The translations under genes and the position numbers were made by a program. Shown here in pieces: positions 1 through 12,839 of a stretch of 64,000 nucleotides of DNA (positions are counted from its first letter, which is position 1; the number at the start of each line of letters is the position of its first letter). The notes under the pieces were generated by a model. The model worked only from the letters and a program-made list of their open reading frames with translations, was not told the origin of the DNA and did no database searches. The DNA lies in NCBI GenBank assembly GCA_004009845.1, contig RMBW01000036.1, positions 62,001-126,000 of the forward strand. Reading direction: 5' to 3'. This DNA comes from Davidsoniella eucalypti. Its lineage: Eukaryota; Ascomycota; Sordariomycetes; Microascales; Ceratocystidaceae.

Positions 1-232
1 AAAAAACAAGGCAAAGCCAGCCTGAAAGAAGTCAGCCGGCGAGCCCACAACGCATCATCATCGAGTAGTAATCCTGCAGATCATGACCCCCCCCTCCCCA
101 TCATCTCTCCTACCAGAGCAACTGCCGTCCGTTTTGCTCTGGAGTATTACTGCTAAGTGTCCTTTCCAGGGCCGACTGGCAGCTACAGAGAAGCTTCTTT
201 TAGTGCCCGGAGGTTGGGATATTGGCCGTAAC

Positions 233-311
233 AACCTACTACGAAACATCTTTATAGGTCTATCTCCATAAGATTAATGAATTGTTAAAAATAAAATAAA
301 AACCTACTACG
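233..311 (+). mobile_element. Short retroposon-like insertion with TSD (copy 1)
   Basis: Perfect 11-bp direct repeats (aacctactacg) at 233-243 and 301-311 flank a 57-bp insert at 244-300. The insert starts with aaacatctttatag, contains the family core ctccataagattaatgaa, and ends in an A-rich tail. The same core is found in four other places in this window. A tail plus a flanking duplication is the signature of LINE-type target-primed retroposition. The source element is not in the window. Confidence 0.75.
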
Positions 312-3300
312 GAACCGTCTCCTTATTCGCTAGCCATCTTTGAGTTGAATGCCATATGCCCCATGTTTCTATTTTCCTTCTGTAATAGAGAAAATGGCGG
401 GGAGACTTTGGGGAATCCCCGTCGTTTTACAGTAGCTTTTCCATAGAACCGTAGATATAGAAGCAACACTAAATAATTCTGAGCAGAAACCCCAGATATT
501 CATCACCATAAAAACGTCCAGATATTATTTTTATTCACTGGTACTCCATGCACAGGATGTCAAAGCGTGTTGGCAGTCTCTTTTTTTTTTCTTCTTTTTT
601 TTCCTGGTCAACTGACATGAAAAAAAAAAGAATAAACCTCGGCATATTCTGCCAGTGAAGAATCGCATGGCAGACAAGGCCATCTTGCATACTATCTCCT
701 CAAAGTAGCTCCATGCCTCCATGAAAACACAAAGACTTGGGTCTATATGGGCGGTGCCTGACTAATGTGGTAACGCCAGCTTATGAGCACACCTGACCAG
801 AGCTGTGTAACGATTCCAAGCACGGCGTCTCTCATTTGACTCTGTATACGATCCTGCTTTGAGGTCCTGTGGATGCATGTATACGTACATATAACACTAA
901 TACTCAAGTCGCACGTAAACACATGCATCTATTCCAAGGGCAGTGTGTCTAGCAGTTCTACTGCCCATGCCAAGCCTGCACTGCATGCTTCCCAGACTCA
1001 TACAAATGCCGTGGGCCATCCGGGAAACTAAACTTGCAGGGCCTGCGGGAGACATCTCATGCTTTCTGCTCTGCATAAATCTTCATGATATGCACGATCG
1101 GGTTGCCCGTGTAAGCCATAACAACGACGGAAGTAAAGGCTGCTGCTGCTGTTGGTGCACCAAGGAAGAATGTGCTACGTGAAAGATCTTCTAGCTCGAC
1201 ACGTATGATATAAAAAGCTAAGCCATAGTTCGCTTCTAGGCCTTGCACGAGAAAAGAATAAAAGAGGGATTAATGAAAAATAACACAAGCAAAAAAAAGG
1301 ATACAAGATACAGATCAGTGTTACGGCTTGTAACCCTTAGTACAGGTGAGATGTCTAATGATCAGGCAAATCACATTTCAGCATGTGACCGACCCTTGGC
1401 TTGAATCAACTTATCAAGAGTTTTCTTATACGTATGATGGTGAGAAAACCATTGCTAAACATGACATACAGAATAAACATCCCGAGACGTCTTCATAATC
1501 ACCCCCAAAGAGCAGGAAAAGAGGAAGAGTGAGAAAGGCGGTCAAGCAACCGCTTTCCGGCCACTTTTTTTTGGCTTACCCGTGACGAGACAAAAGGCAT
1601 AATCCGGCAGAAAAAGACAGATTGATTGGCGGCTTTAGAGATCAAGTGACCGCCAAAGACACAAACGAAGATGATGGACAATCTCTCAGATGCGAGATAA
1701 CACAAGGTTCCCGTGAGACGGATTGCCTATTCACAGAAAGAAACGCCAATCGAATTATGCCGTATATTCAAAGACTATACACTCTCTGTACAGTCTTGTG
1801 TGACGTCGCAAGCCAGTGTATCTGATATATTATCGTTGATTTTGGGGGGGCGTGCAACGAGGTGGTTGTGTATGTGTATTTGTTTTTAATGTTTTATTTA
1901 CTGTCCTCTTATGAATCCCCCCCACGCTCAGCGTTGAATATCACGCAGAAACAAGTGCAATAAGAAAGAAAAAGAAAAAGAAAAGAAAAAAAAGGTGATC
2001 ATGAGATCTATGTTTGAGACATCTCGTCCCAGAATCTTTCTTTGTTCGGCCAAAATATGCAGGCAGTCAGATTCTGGCACTTGGATTGTTATTATTTTTG
2101 GCTTTTCTTTTACCCTGGTTAATTCCTTTTTGCCAGCCTGTTATCAAATAATTTCCGCAGGTCAGGATGGCATTATTTCTTGCCGCTTGATGGGTTTAGT
2201 TCTTGTATCTGCAACAGCTACTCTACGACTGCATCGCTGTGGCTTCTTCGCCGTATTGTTTCCTGTCTTCTGGTGCTTTCTAGAAGGCCACAGCGCACAG
2301 ACAACGTCACGCCCAATCTTTGAGATGTCCCTAGATCCTTCTGCTCGTTTTCTTCTGCTCTTGCTCGGGCCTTTCCGACTGCGTTCGGCTTTCGGAGCCA
2401 GCCAATTCGGGCCTGTTTTCGCGCGTCTGCCGCTCTACTATATCGTGACCGAGTCGGTCAGTCACTGCTGCCGCTGGGAATTCTGTTTTTTCATGCCCTA
2501 TGATGTCAGTCGCAATGGCCCGTTTGGCTGGAAAACAAGGACCCTTGCCGGGCCTGCGAGTGCTACTTCATCCGCTGTTCCGTCGTATATGGATCTACAG
2601 CCTTGCGGAAAGCCCGCCTTCGACTCTGTGTTCTGGCCTTCGTTCGTGTGGCTCTGACTCTGACATCGTCGGCTGCAGAAGGGGGCGTGTAGGAAGGCGT
2701 GCCATACAAACGAATGGGGACAATGTCTTGTTTATTTGCCTTTCGGTCTTCTCTTTTCCAGCCTGGTCTGGGGCACTTGTCGGAAATCCCATCAGTTGAT
2801 CTGCGCAAAGACACCAGCGCGTTTCATCGCTGCTGGTTTGCTTAGTGACTTGCTTAGTGAGAGCCCACTGACGGCACAAACAGCACTGTAGTGTTTTGGC
2901 CCATGCGTTGAAATGTTTGAGGACCTGGGAACTTGGTCAGTTGACGACTCTCCGGTGGTTTCAACCTGAATATCTACGCCAATTGTCTAGTGCCGTTCTA
3001 TCCAACGCCATAGCCGCCCGACAAGTCTCTGGGTTGTTTTCAAGTGTCTAGGGGCCGTCGTGACTTGTCCACCGCGAAACAACCTAAAGGTGGTGTCTGA
3101 TGCGCTGGCAAGTCAGACTTCCTTCCAGAGAGGCCAGCCGTGTATACAACTTGGATGAGATTATAGTACGCTCGTAGCACAGTAGAGCGTAACCCTACCT
3201 TTCTGCGGCTTCCTCTTCCTTTTCTTCCTCTTCCTTTTCTTCCTATTCCTGTTCTTCCCATTATTCCTCCCCTCCTTTTCTTTGTTCCCGAAAACAGAAG

Positions 3301-5770
3301 CGCTGGCTTGCCTGTTCGGGCACCTCCACGATCATAAGATCTGGCAAGGGTAAAGGAGAATTCATACTATATGTGCCTACCTTGCCCTAATCTGGACTAG
3401 TGTTTTGCTTGATTTTAGATAGGCTGGATACACTCTCCCACTATAGCAGGATTCCTGCAGCCAACACCGCGTCCAAAGAGCCTGCAATTGTTTCTAGGGT
3501 TTCATCGACTACAGGGTCAAGTGGCTGCCATTGAACAACCAACACCAGCACCAACCTGCACAGATCTTTGCATGTTTTGCGTCTACATCGATGACGATAT
3601 AACTGCTATGTATAGTAGATTTGCTACTATCGTTATTGTGCAATCCACCCGCCACTGCCGTTGTCAGTTTGGCAGTGGCACATGTTCCTTTAAGTAGTAC
3701 ATGTTGTATTTGTTGGTTGGTACGTGTCAAAACACAGCATCTCGATAGCCTAGCTGTTGTTTATATCTGTCTTGTCTGCAAAGCTATCGCCTGATTCTAC
3801 TGTTTAGCGCCCAGTCACACACAAGGCAAGACATCGCGTCCATCTCTCTTGAAGCGCCGACAGCACAATTAAGATACAGAAGACTGTCGACTCATGGCGA
3901 ACCCGAGTCCACACACCAATCAGGGCATCTCTCACACCTGTGATGGTGTTGTCAGTTAGGCGAGTCCCGCCAAGAGGAAACTAACAAGTAGCATGTGGCG
4001 TTAACAAACAAAACCCCACGTTTTTTTTTCTTCGCTAGCATCCAGTTGATAAAACAATGCCGTCATAGATAGCAAGTAACCTACCCACCTTGCTTGACTT
4101 GACTTACACAAAACGTTCGGCCCATTGGCTGATCAACGATTCCCCCAAGACAATACTTGAACGTTACATTTACATCTTTCCCTTTTCCACCCAAGTCCAT
4201 GTCATCTCCTGACTTTGCAAAGGCGATCTTTGGAATGTATGTGATCCCTTAGTTTGCAACTCGGGCCAACCTATAGAGCGCTACAAGCATCCATTCGAAG
4301 AAGCCGTATTTTAGAACACAGCTTTGTACACCGCATAAGTCCGTAGCCGCTCTTCCTAGATCGACAGAGACAATCATCTTCTGGATCTCTACAGATACAC
4401 GACTGTCAGTCAGATCTGCCATGGCATTCCAGCTAAACTAGAAGACGAGGAGGGCATACAGATAAATGCGCTGTTATCTTCTATATTTTCAGCTCTCAAA
4501 GCCTGGGGCTATACTGGGAAGGAATCATGTCAGGGCAGTATAACGGGCCAGATCTGTGTTATTATACTAATGTCCCTTCCCGCTCTGGATACAGCCTATC
4601 AGACACGGTACAGATGATAAAGATAAGTAAAGGACAAGTAAAAATACACCGATAAACCGCATGTTTAGAGAGAGAGTACAATACTAGATGTCGAAAAAGG
4701 AATACAAGAGATGAGGTTTATTGCTCTGGCTTGAATAATATGTATCTATATGTAGTCTACGTGCCGGAATCTGCAACATACATCGCGTGATCAACTCGCT
4801 ACCAATAGGAAGAACCCCAAGTTTGATCGACCATTGAATAGATCGTTCCGTGTCTATATATGTTATTACTTGCTTATCGTTAATACGTATCAGCAATGTA
4901 TAGACGGCGTAGAAATAAAATGGAAGAAAAAAAAAACAGCCAAATTATCAAAAGAGATGCCTATACAATACATGTATATTAAGCCGTCTATCTAGTATTC
5001 AAGGGCATATCTGTAAAAGCTGCATATCGGTAAAACAGAGGCTTGACTAGTAAATGCAAATACTTCTGTGGCACTGGACTTAATATAGAAAACACATGTA
5101 CACTAGGCCATTCTCCCTCTATTCAATTTGCTACTACGCCCGTAAATCGACTTGTCATATTGTCCAAAAACATGAGGATTTCAGGTGGCCATTCTTTGTT
5201 CGGTCTGTATTGCTTTTTAATATCGACTTCAGCTTCATCTGTCCAACGTCCATCCATGCCAATATACTAGCCAGCTAATACTACAGTCATACCTAAATGT
5301 TAAAAATGTAATACTTTTCAGAGGTCTCTGGATCCTTTTTGGCAAAAGTTTCCGTCACGGCTTCTGGCGATGCGAAGCCATGGGATGAATTATATATAAC
5401 TGATAGCATATCATCCTCGTTTCTCGGCATATGTGTGGCATAACACGAATATCCGACGTGAAAATGATGCCTACATTGCATACACGTTTAACATCGTATT
5501 GTTGAAGCCTCCAAGGCCTACCACTGCAGCTGTTGGTGGCGCCTTTTTTTTAAAAAAAAAAAATTCCCTTTGATTTCCTTCTCGTATACTTTCGGCTCAA
5601 GACTCTCGGAACTCAGCAGTAAATGCAGGCACCAACCATATATTCAAGCCACAATACTTTGTAACGCCCTGTATAAAGAATCCCTTGCATGCTGTACTCA
5701 TATAAATCTCGCTGGTCAATTATTCGAGTCCAAAACAGCCAAACATTGAAGGTCGACGACATGCTTTCCA

Positions 5771-5784
5771 CCCCCCCCCCCCCC
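5771..5784. repeat. Poly-C homopolymer
   Basis: This is an uninterrupted run of 14 C. Its length may be unstable between strains or unreliable in the assembly. Confidence 0.9.
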
Positions 5785-7054
5785 TCTAATTCTTATAAAA
5801 AAAAATTCAACAGATAATATATGTACAATGTACGCTTTTGGAGTAGCTGAAGTACCTGATATAATGTAACTGCAGTTTGTAGTTAGACGAGAATAACTAC
5901 GCTTGACAAGATAATTACTGCATTTAGTCCCGAGGTTTACGCTCAAGTTTGACGGGTCCGTGCCATATTGGTTTAACTAGTCACGATGATTCCAACTTCA
6001 GCCTCTGAATTGTATTCTTGATAACGAAGCACGGTATTATCCGGTGCATCTCAGGCCCGGCTTTGATAAACATTTACAGATATAACTGAGGGCCTGAGAA
6101 AGCACCATCAGATTAACCGCCGCGAGGTTGGACTAATGATATCAAAGTACCAAAGTACTTCTTGCGTGCTCCAATTACTGGACGGAACAATATTTATACC
6201 ATAGCTGATGCTCTTACTACTCTCATTGGAAGCTGAGCAGCCACTACATGCAAGGATGGCACCGTGGAAATAGATCACATACATACCAAGTAAACGATAA
6301 CAGAACAGGGCATCATGTTCACACACACAATCTTCTGGTAGAGCACCTTTCGAGTGTTGATTGTCAAATATTGATCTACGCCCAAACACACTGAATCTTG
6401 AAGGATCTGTTTCCATTGTTCATATGACTTTGTCGTTCAGGTTTAACAAGATCTAAGCATAGTCTTGCCATCTTCGACTATTTTTGAATGTATTTGTTGA
6501 GTTTCTAGTACGAATGTAATCGGTGCCCTATTTAGCTAGTGTGTTTCTTTTTCCGCTATCAGAAGACGAAAATCAAGCTTTATTCAAGACTGCCAACTTT
6601 CATATCGGCTGTCAAAGCTTCTTCATAACATTTACATATATTGACTGACTATAGCGGCGTATGTACCCATTCTCTTAAGCTCAAGTATCCATTCATAATT
6701 TCCCGTCAAGCGAATCACGTATATAATTTGTTTTACATAAGCTTGGCAAAACGTTCAAGTCAGTTAGAAAGAAAAAGAAAAAATGCGTGTCTCGTGACAA
6801 GCTCGAGATTCCTCGCGAAAATCAATTAGCTCGGAATTTTTTCCCCGTAAGTCTGTCTCTTTTGACCCATGAGACTCTGAGAGAATGATAGCCATGAAAT
6901 GCATCCGCCACCGGATAACTTCCCCGGATTAGCATACTAATACAAATAATTGCTAAAGACGTTAAAAGCGTCAGCGTCCTGGGACTGCTATAACAGGAAA
7001 CAAGAAAGATAAACTCCTGTATAACTGTAAGTTGACTAACAAGAACTTGACAAT

Positions 7055-7078
7055 AGATATATATATATCTATATATCC
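7055..7078. repeat. AT dinucleotide microsatellite
   Basis: A short imperfect (AT)n tract with interspersed C, in gene-free sequence. Confidence 0.7.
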
Positions 7079-8873
7079 GTTGTATGTCTGTATTGAAAAG
7101 AAGAACAAAAACAATAGAAACATATCTCTTCTTACAATAGTACACACTTCCAGGTTAAGCATTACCTCATAAAGCAATGTCCATCCGGACGTCTTGGCCT
7201 GATTCCGATATTCAAATCCAATATATGGCCGCGTATAGCGGGACACTCAGGCTATTGGCTAATCATAGAAGAAGAAGAAGAAAAAAAAACATAATAAGAG
7301 CTGGAATGTGGCGAGACATCAATGGCTGTGACTTTCTTTATTTACATGTTCTAACAGTGAAAGAGCCAACAAAGGACAAAAAAAAACTAGGCATGGGATG
7401 GGAAAGGAGAAAGGCCGAATCCGGTATTTTCCTTGAGTAAGAGAATATTTCCATACCAATCAAGAGCATGATTTAGAAGATCGCCTGATTTGACACGGAC
7501 TTTATAACGTCTCGTTCCATATTCGGGCATGTGAGTATGGGAATATCTCATTATGTTGTTTATTTTTTGTTTTTTTTTGTTCAGCAAGTCTCAAATCTAG
7601 ATTAGCTTGTTGACTAATCCGGTCATGTCGAAGATCTTGGACACAGATCTCAATTTCTTTCAGTGCTCAAGTACCATTGAATTTCTTCTGCATTGGTCCT
7701 CAAGGGAAACAAATAAGAGGCTCAAGGTATTATTACTATTGTATCAAAATACAGCACGCAAACTAACTCCATTTTTTTTTTCTATGACATGACATGCCCT
7801 TGCTACGCATTTCATGCCTCACGCATTGTTGATCTTGTTCATTGTCTTCCCCCAACTACGTCACGCATCAAGTTGACTGGTCTGATGCTTATCGTGCATA
7901 CATGTGTTTATTCTTTTAATCATGTCAAGCAGTTTGCTACTATGGGAGTGGTCGTACAATCACAAAGACGCAACAGCTTTAGCACTTATGTACATATGCA
8001 TGATGCTGTACATGAGGGTAGTCGTGTAGTTCGTATGCGTAAACTCTACGACATTTATCATGTACTCGATTTCAGGTATGCACGGTGCCAAAGCAATAAA
8101 GAACTGCCTTTCTTAAACATCCCTCGCTTCTTAATTTCTTATTCTTTGTTTCCTTTTTTTTCAAAACTACGACTCTACGACTCTATTTCTATTCTCTCCA
8201 AAAACGTATGTCTCACCCCATTCCGTCCGCCCTGCTGTCCTAGATCGACTTATGTTCTCGGTAATTCAAGACATATTGCAAAACAAAATTCAAAGATAAA
8301 CGGTAGGAAAATATATGCCAAATGGGTAAATCTGCGGGCGTTCCTTTTTTGTTTGGTAATATCTGATCCTTGAAGCCCAAAGATAAAACCTGAGCACTGC
8401 AAGAATTACATAAGTATAGTAAAATGACTCTCAACTTCAAAGTCTACAAAGACTACATTGCTGGTTGTTGTTCGTGCGCGTTCAACTACTTCAGCACATG
8501 ACATCTTTGGGTCTGATGTTAACAGGTAGTCCTTTTCAAGCCGTTGGATCCAAAAATTACAGCCAGAATGATTGATGCATTTTTTATTTTAGTTCTGAAG
8601 AATTAGTCGTCCATACACTTCAAACGTCCGTTGATGTACGTTTAATCCTATAGGGAATAAGGAACTACAACTATAGACATATGCAGCTCATCCCATTCTA
8701 AATCTTATGCACAACAAAGGAAATAAATAAACAAATTTGCACGCTCACATGATATGTTATGGCCTATCAAGACCTTCTTCCCTTTTAGATCTTACTATAG
8801 GCTTTCCGTTTAAGTGGCTGGTAAGCTTGCTTTAGTTTGATTATGTATTGGAGGCACCAAACAATATATATCC

Positions 8874-8898
8874 AAAAAAAAAAAAAAAAAAAAAAAAA
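8874..8898. repeat. Poly-A homopolymer
   Basis: A run of 25 A. I looked for a flanking target-site duplication that would make it a retroposon tail and found none. Confidence 0.9.
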
Positions 8899-9540
8899 GC
8901 TGTATCAGCCTATTTACTTGCACCATTATCAGTATAGATGTCAAAAATATATGCAAATTCAGAATCACATGAGCTACAGTAATTCTCATCCAAATACACA
9001 TGTACTTGTCCAAAATTGGTGGTTACACGCCAGCGTACAAGCATATTAGGGTTTACATGACAGGGTTAGCGCCAAGTGAGTCGGTATCAAATTGCTGGCT
9101 TTTAGTTTTGTTTACTGTGGTCGATTCGAGTTTCTTTGGCTGGGTTTGTACATGCCTAAGACGGAACAGCTCGCTAAAGCATTGTATGGGCAGTAAGCAA
9201 TGGAGCGATCCGAATTAGAGAAGAAGAAAACAAGATCAAGCTGATACACTACCGTATACATGGCTTGTAAACAAGGGATATATGGTAGAAAGAACGGTCA
9301 ATTAGACAACTATGATTGGAAATAGATAGGGACGTGGAAATACCGGGATAGCAGATAAGATAAAACAGAAAGTTAGCCTCAGTATTTCGATCACAAGATC
9401 AAGTGAGGAAATGAGTTTCGTTTACGATCTGTGTTGGTTAGGGTAAATGGTATTTTTTTTACAAGGCGCAGCAGTCTCAGTGAAATATAGTACATATTTA
9501 GTTGATCAGTTAGTGTTTATTTTATTAATAGTTTTACGAT

Positions 9541-9642
9541 GATCACGTGGATCCGACCCTAATAGATCTTTAGACGTCGAGAAACCCTAGTGGCCCTCGA
9601 AGCCCCCATGAGGGAGCAACTCAAGGAAGAAGCTACCACGGG
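9541..9642. repeat. LTR-like dispersed repeat, copy 1
   Basis: Bases 9541-9585, which begin with gatcacgtggatccgaccct, match 26389-26433 with only a few differences. A second block at 9613-9642 (ggagcaactcaaggaagaag and onward) matches 26713-26743. The blocks are 27 bp apart here but about 280 bp apart in the other copy. Two collinear blocks suggest one ancestral element with an indel. On the minus strand the first block ends in a CACGTGATC-type string, which could be the end of an LTR, but no coding region, primer-binding site or paired LTR is visible. Confidence 0.5.
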
Positions 9643-10831
9643 TTTGTGTTGGCATAACCAAATGAAGTGCAAAGCACAACACAAGAACAGCTGAAGATGT
9701 CTGGCAACTGGAACCTTCGAAATGTTGTCCTCCGAGTGTGAATCTCAGACCAGCGATCGCGAAAAGTGTAGAGAAAAGGGGGTGAGAGTGCCCCATCGAG
9801 AGGCGAGAAAACGGGTTCAAGGCCTCAAAACGGTGCATCATGAAATAAATCAATAGATGCGAGAGCAATAGACAACAACATTGGTGATATTGATTGGACA
9901 TGGATAAGGGAAAGGCTACACATGACTTGAAAAAAAGTAGGATTTTAAAATAAGAAGCCCAAGTTACGTCGTTTTCTAGTTAGCATGAAAGAAAAGATGA
10001 TTAGAGGACGATCATGGAAGAAATAGTCAAGGTATTGAGCCGGAACGGCCACATCGAACTCAAGCGAGAAATACCCTGTATTGGATATGGTGGAAAGACA
10101 GGCCATGATGTTTTATATTTGTTGTTACCGTCAGGTCTAATAGAAGATCGACCACATTGTGTTATTGTTGATGCTATCCGTCAGTGCCTATAAAATGATT
10201 CTTTATTTTCGTAGCATATGAAGCGGCAAAATCCTTGTACGGCATCACGTGCTGACCAACATGCAGCTCTAATGTGACTCTATGAGGGGGGGAAAAGTAA
10301 TAATGGTCCAATGGAGGGAATACTAATCAAAATTATAACACGTCAAGTTTTCAACTTTCGATTTTTTTTTTTTTCACTTTCATTATTCCGAGTCCACCTT
10401 GGTCTAACAAAGAATGGTAGATATATAGATTTTTATTTTTATTTTTTTACAAAAGACCTCAAAAGACCTCACAGACATGAAACCAGCGTGGAAAGTCGCT
10501 ATAGCTGTAGACGGTAGTATTTTATCTTTTATCCAGCCATCTGATTTTCTTTGTTGGATTCTGGACGAAAGCCGCCATTCTCTTTTTACTGTAAAGTGTT
10601 TTGTCAGGATTCCTTCTCGGCCAAATTTGGCATTAGTTCTATGGCATGACTGATGTGTATTTTTTTTTTCCCTTTCACTAATATATGGGTGCATATCACT
10701 AATATATGATATGAATCGCTCCTATCATATGCCAATTAATGCATACATCGAAAGTCCACTGACGGTTTACCATTGTCAGCGTTCTTCATTGCCCTGGCTT
10801 TATCATATTTGGTAGAACCATCAGGCCTACG

Positions 10832-10905
10832 CTGAAGAATGATTATATGTATCTCTCTTTTTTCATTAATCTTATCGAGCTATGAAGATGTAACTGAAGA
10901 ATGAT
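10832..10905 (-). mobile_element. Short retroposon-like insertion with TSD (copy 2)
   Basis: Perfect 12-bp direct repeats (ctgaagaatgat) at 10832-10843 and 10894-10905 flank a 50-bp insert at 10844-10893. Read on the minus strand, the insert starts with ttacatcttcatag, carries gataagattaatgaa and ends in an A/purine-rich tail. It lacks about 8 nt of the central part present in the copy at 60424. Confidence 0.75.
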
Positions 10906-12437
10906 AAATCATAAGACTTAGAAAAGGGCCGTCTTTTTATTGTCTGTGTTCCGAGGTAAGCTATAATACATACGTAGGTTACTTAGCCATACTATACCCC
11001 CATCACATCCTATAGCGTCATAGTTAGCTGGAAAATAATATTATATCGTTAGGAAGACAAGGAGAAGGTCGGTAGAACATTGTCATGAGAACAAAAGTCA
11101 GCCTTGTTCAACATATACTGTTTTTTTCTTCTCTTTCTCTCTCTCCATACATGGAGTTACTTCACTCCTTGGCATGGCCAGGGGAACAAAAAAAAATAAG
11201 AATCTCATGTGGACAGAAGAAGACGTACTAGTAAAACAAGAAGAGCAAATTTGCTGTATGCATGCGAGTTAGACGCTTTGGTAGTGGGATTGTCAACAGG
11301 TGACCTCAAAAAAACAGGGGGCCTGTTTTGCCTTTCTTTTTCTTAGCTCCTGGTATTAGCAAAGCCGTACACTGGTCCAAAAAGGCATGGTCTACGCAAT
11401 AATAGCCATGTTCGACAAGAGGAGCTGTTCGCAAGGGGCTCAGTTTAAGCCTTCCTTTTGCCGAATTCTATCTTTTAAAGGGTCAATAAAAGCAAATTTC
11501 ACAACGACAACTAGCCATGTGCTTTATCAATGGAATTGAAGTTGTGGAAACCTGAAATATAGCAGCAGAATTTTGGTCCATCTTTGTGCAGCAGGAGTGT
11601 AGATCGTGCAGCCAACTGCAGATATCCCGAGTCCTGTTTTCTCTTCAGTCATATATCTCTGCTGGATTGATTGCTTAGTGTCAACAAAACGAAAGCTTCG
11701 ACTGTACACATATAAATGACGAGATGCAAGATATACGAGACATTGATGGAAACGTACAACAATAGCCGATCCATATTCATTTCATTGATTGGGCCAAGGA
11801 CGGTCCACAAGATCGTTGACCACTACTCTTAATGCATGCAATATTACACATGTAGAGTGGCAAATCCATCCTCCGGGTGAGTATCCCCAATGAGATTGTG
11901 TCTATATAACAAGTGATAGACGAGCTACAACCTGACAGAAAGTTGCCGATCAAGTTCAGATGTGATAATGACGCAGAACTCTTATTATGCTATACATCTG
12001 GAAGTCGATGATTATAATGACGTGTTGAATAATAGCAGTAACTCTCTTCCTAATCCTGCCAGGAAACACCGTGATATTAGGCACTGGACTCTTGGTGGAT
12101 CAGGAATATTATGTAGGGACTGGCTGTTTATGGTGGTTCGCCAAAAGAGCCCTCAAGTCACAGCCTTGTAATCACATCACATGGATCGTAAACCGATTTA
12201 GTATGCATGGCTAATGTACTCCAGTGTTTCCTGAAACTTTCGGACAAGTGGAAACGAAAGAGGGAGAACAAAAAGGTAGCTGAAGCTAAGGCTCCGTATA
12301 ATCTTGGCCACCTTGAAATCATTAGATACTGAAAAATGGAACGTGATTTAGTGAGGATTTTAAGCCAATCAAGACAGGAATTGGTTGTCAGATCTATAAA
12401 TAGGGTGCTAACCCTACATTTCATGTCGTATAAGCTC

Positions 12438-12502
12438 AATTTAACAACAAAATTTAACAACAAAATTTAACAACAAAATTTAACAACAAAATTTAATAAC
12501 AG
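12438..12502. repeat. 13-bp tandem array, about five units
   Basis: The unit aatttaacaacaa is repeated head to tail. Four copies are exact (12438-12489) and a fifth is diverged (12490-12502). The array lies in gene-free sequence. Confidence 0.9.
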
Positions 12503-12779
12503 ATGTTGTCAAATAGACTATGTTTCGTATTCAATAGTTTGTCTATACCATCACGTACATATTCAAATCCAGCTAGCACAAAACTACCACTAAAGTCCAC
12601 CTTATGCTTATAGTAGTGCGTCTAAAGGTTTAGGCAGCCTCTCTACTCACAAATTTCTGCAGAAGGTAATACAAGGAGCTACAAAATGCTCAGAGGTTCC
12701 CAGAAAAGATTAGAAGTTGATAATATAACGAGCCTATCACTGTTGAGAAGTAGGCTGTCCTTCACCTTACATTATATAC

Positions 12780-12839
12780 TAGTATTAGCTCAGGGCTGTG
12801 TATCTTAGGATACCGAGGTGCTACTTAGCTATCAAAGCT
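12780..12839. repeat. 60-bp dispersed repeat, copy 1
   Basis: This stretch matches 63322-63381 with about six mismatches and no gaps. The central part, aggataccgaggtgctac, is identical. Flanking sequence is unrelated, so the repeat boundary is sharp. I could not identify terminal repeats or a coding remnant. It may be a transposon end or a small non-coding element. Confidence 0.75.

Noticed and set aside
1260..1290. Another copy of the short retroposon (gggattaatgaaaaataac)
   Set aside because: Only about 9 bases match the core; the 5' part and a duplication are missing.
1995..2657. 220-codon open frame (+)
   Set aside because: Composition is biased to Phe, Leu, Ser and Cys, there is no domain or homology cue, and no plausible exon partners or leader precede it.
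7789..8373. 194-codon open frame (+)
   Set aside because: AT-rich chance frame without motif, with codon use unlike the real genes here.
8874..8898. Poly-A run as a retroposon tail
   Set aside because: No duplication flanks it and the upstream sequence does not match the short family.
9049..9070. Telomere-like TTAGGG/gttaggg strings
   Set aside because: They are isolated single units scattered through the window, not an array.
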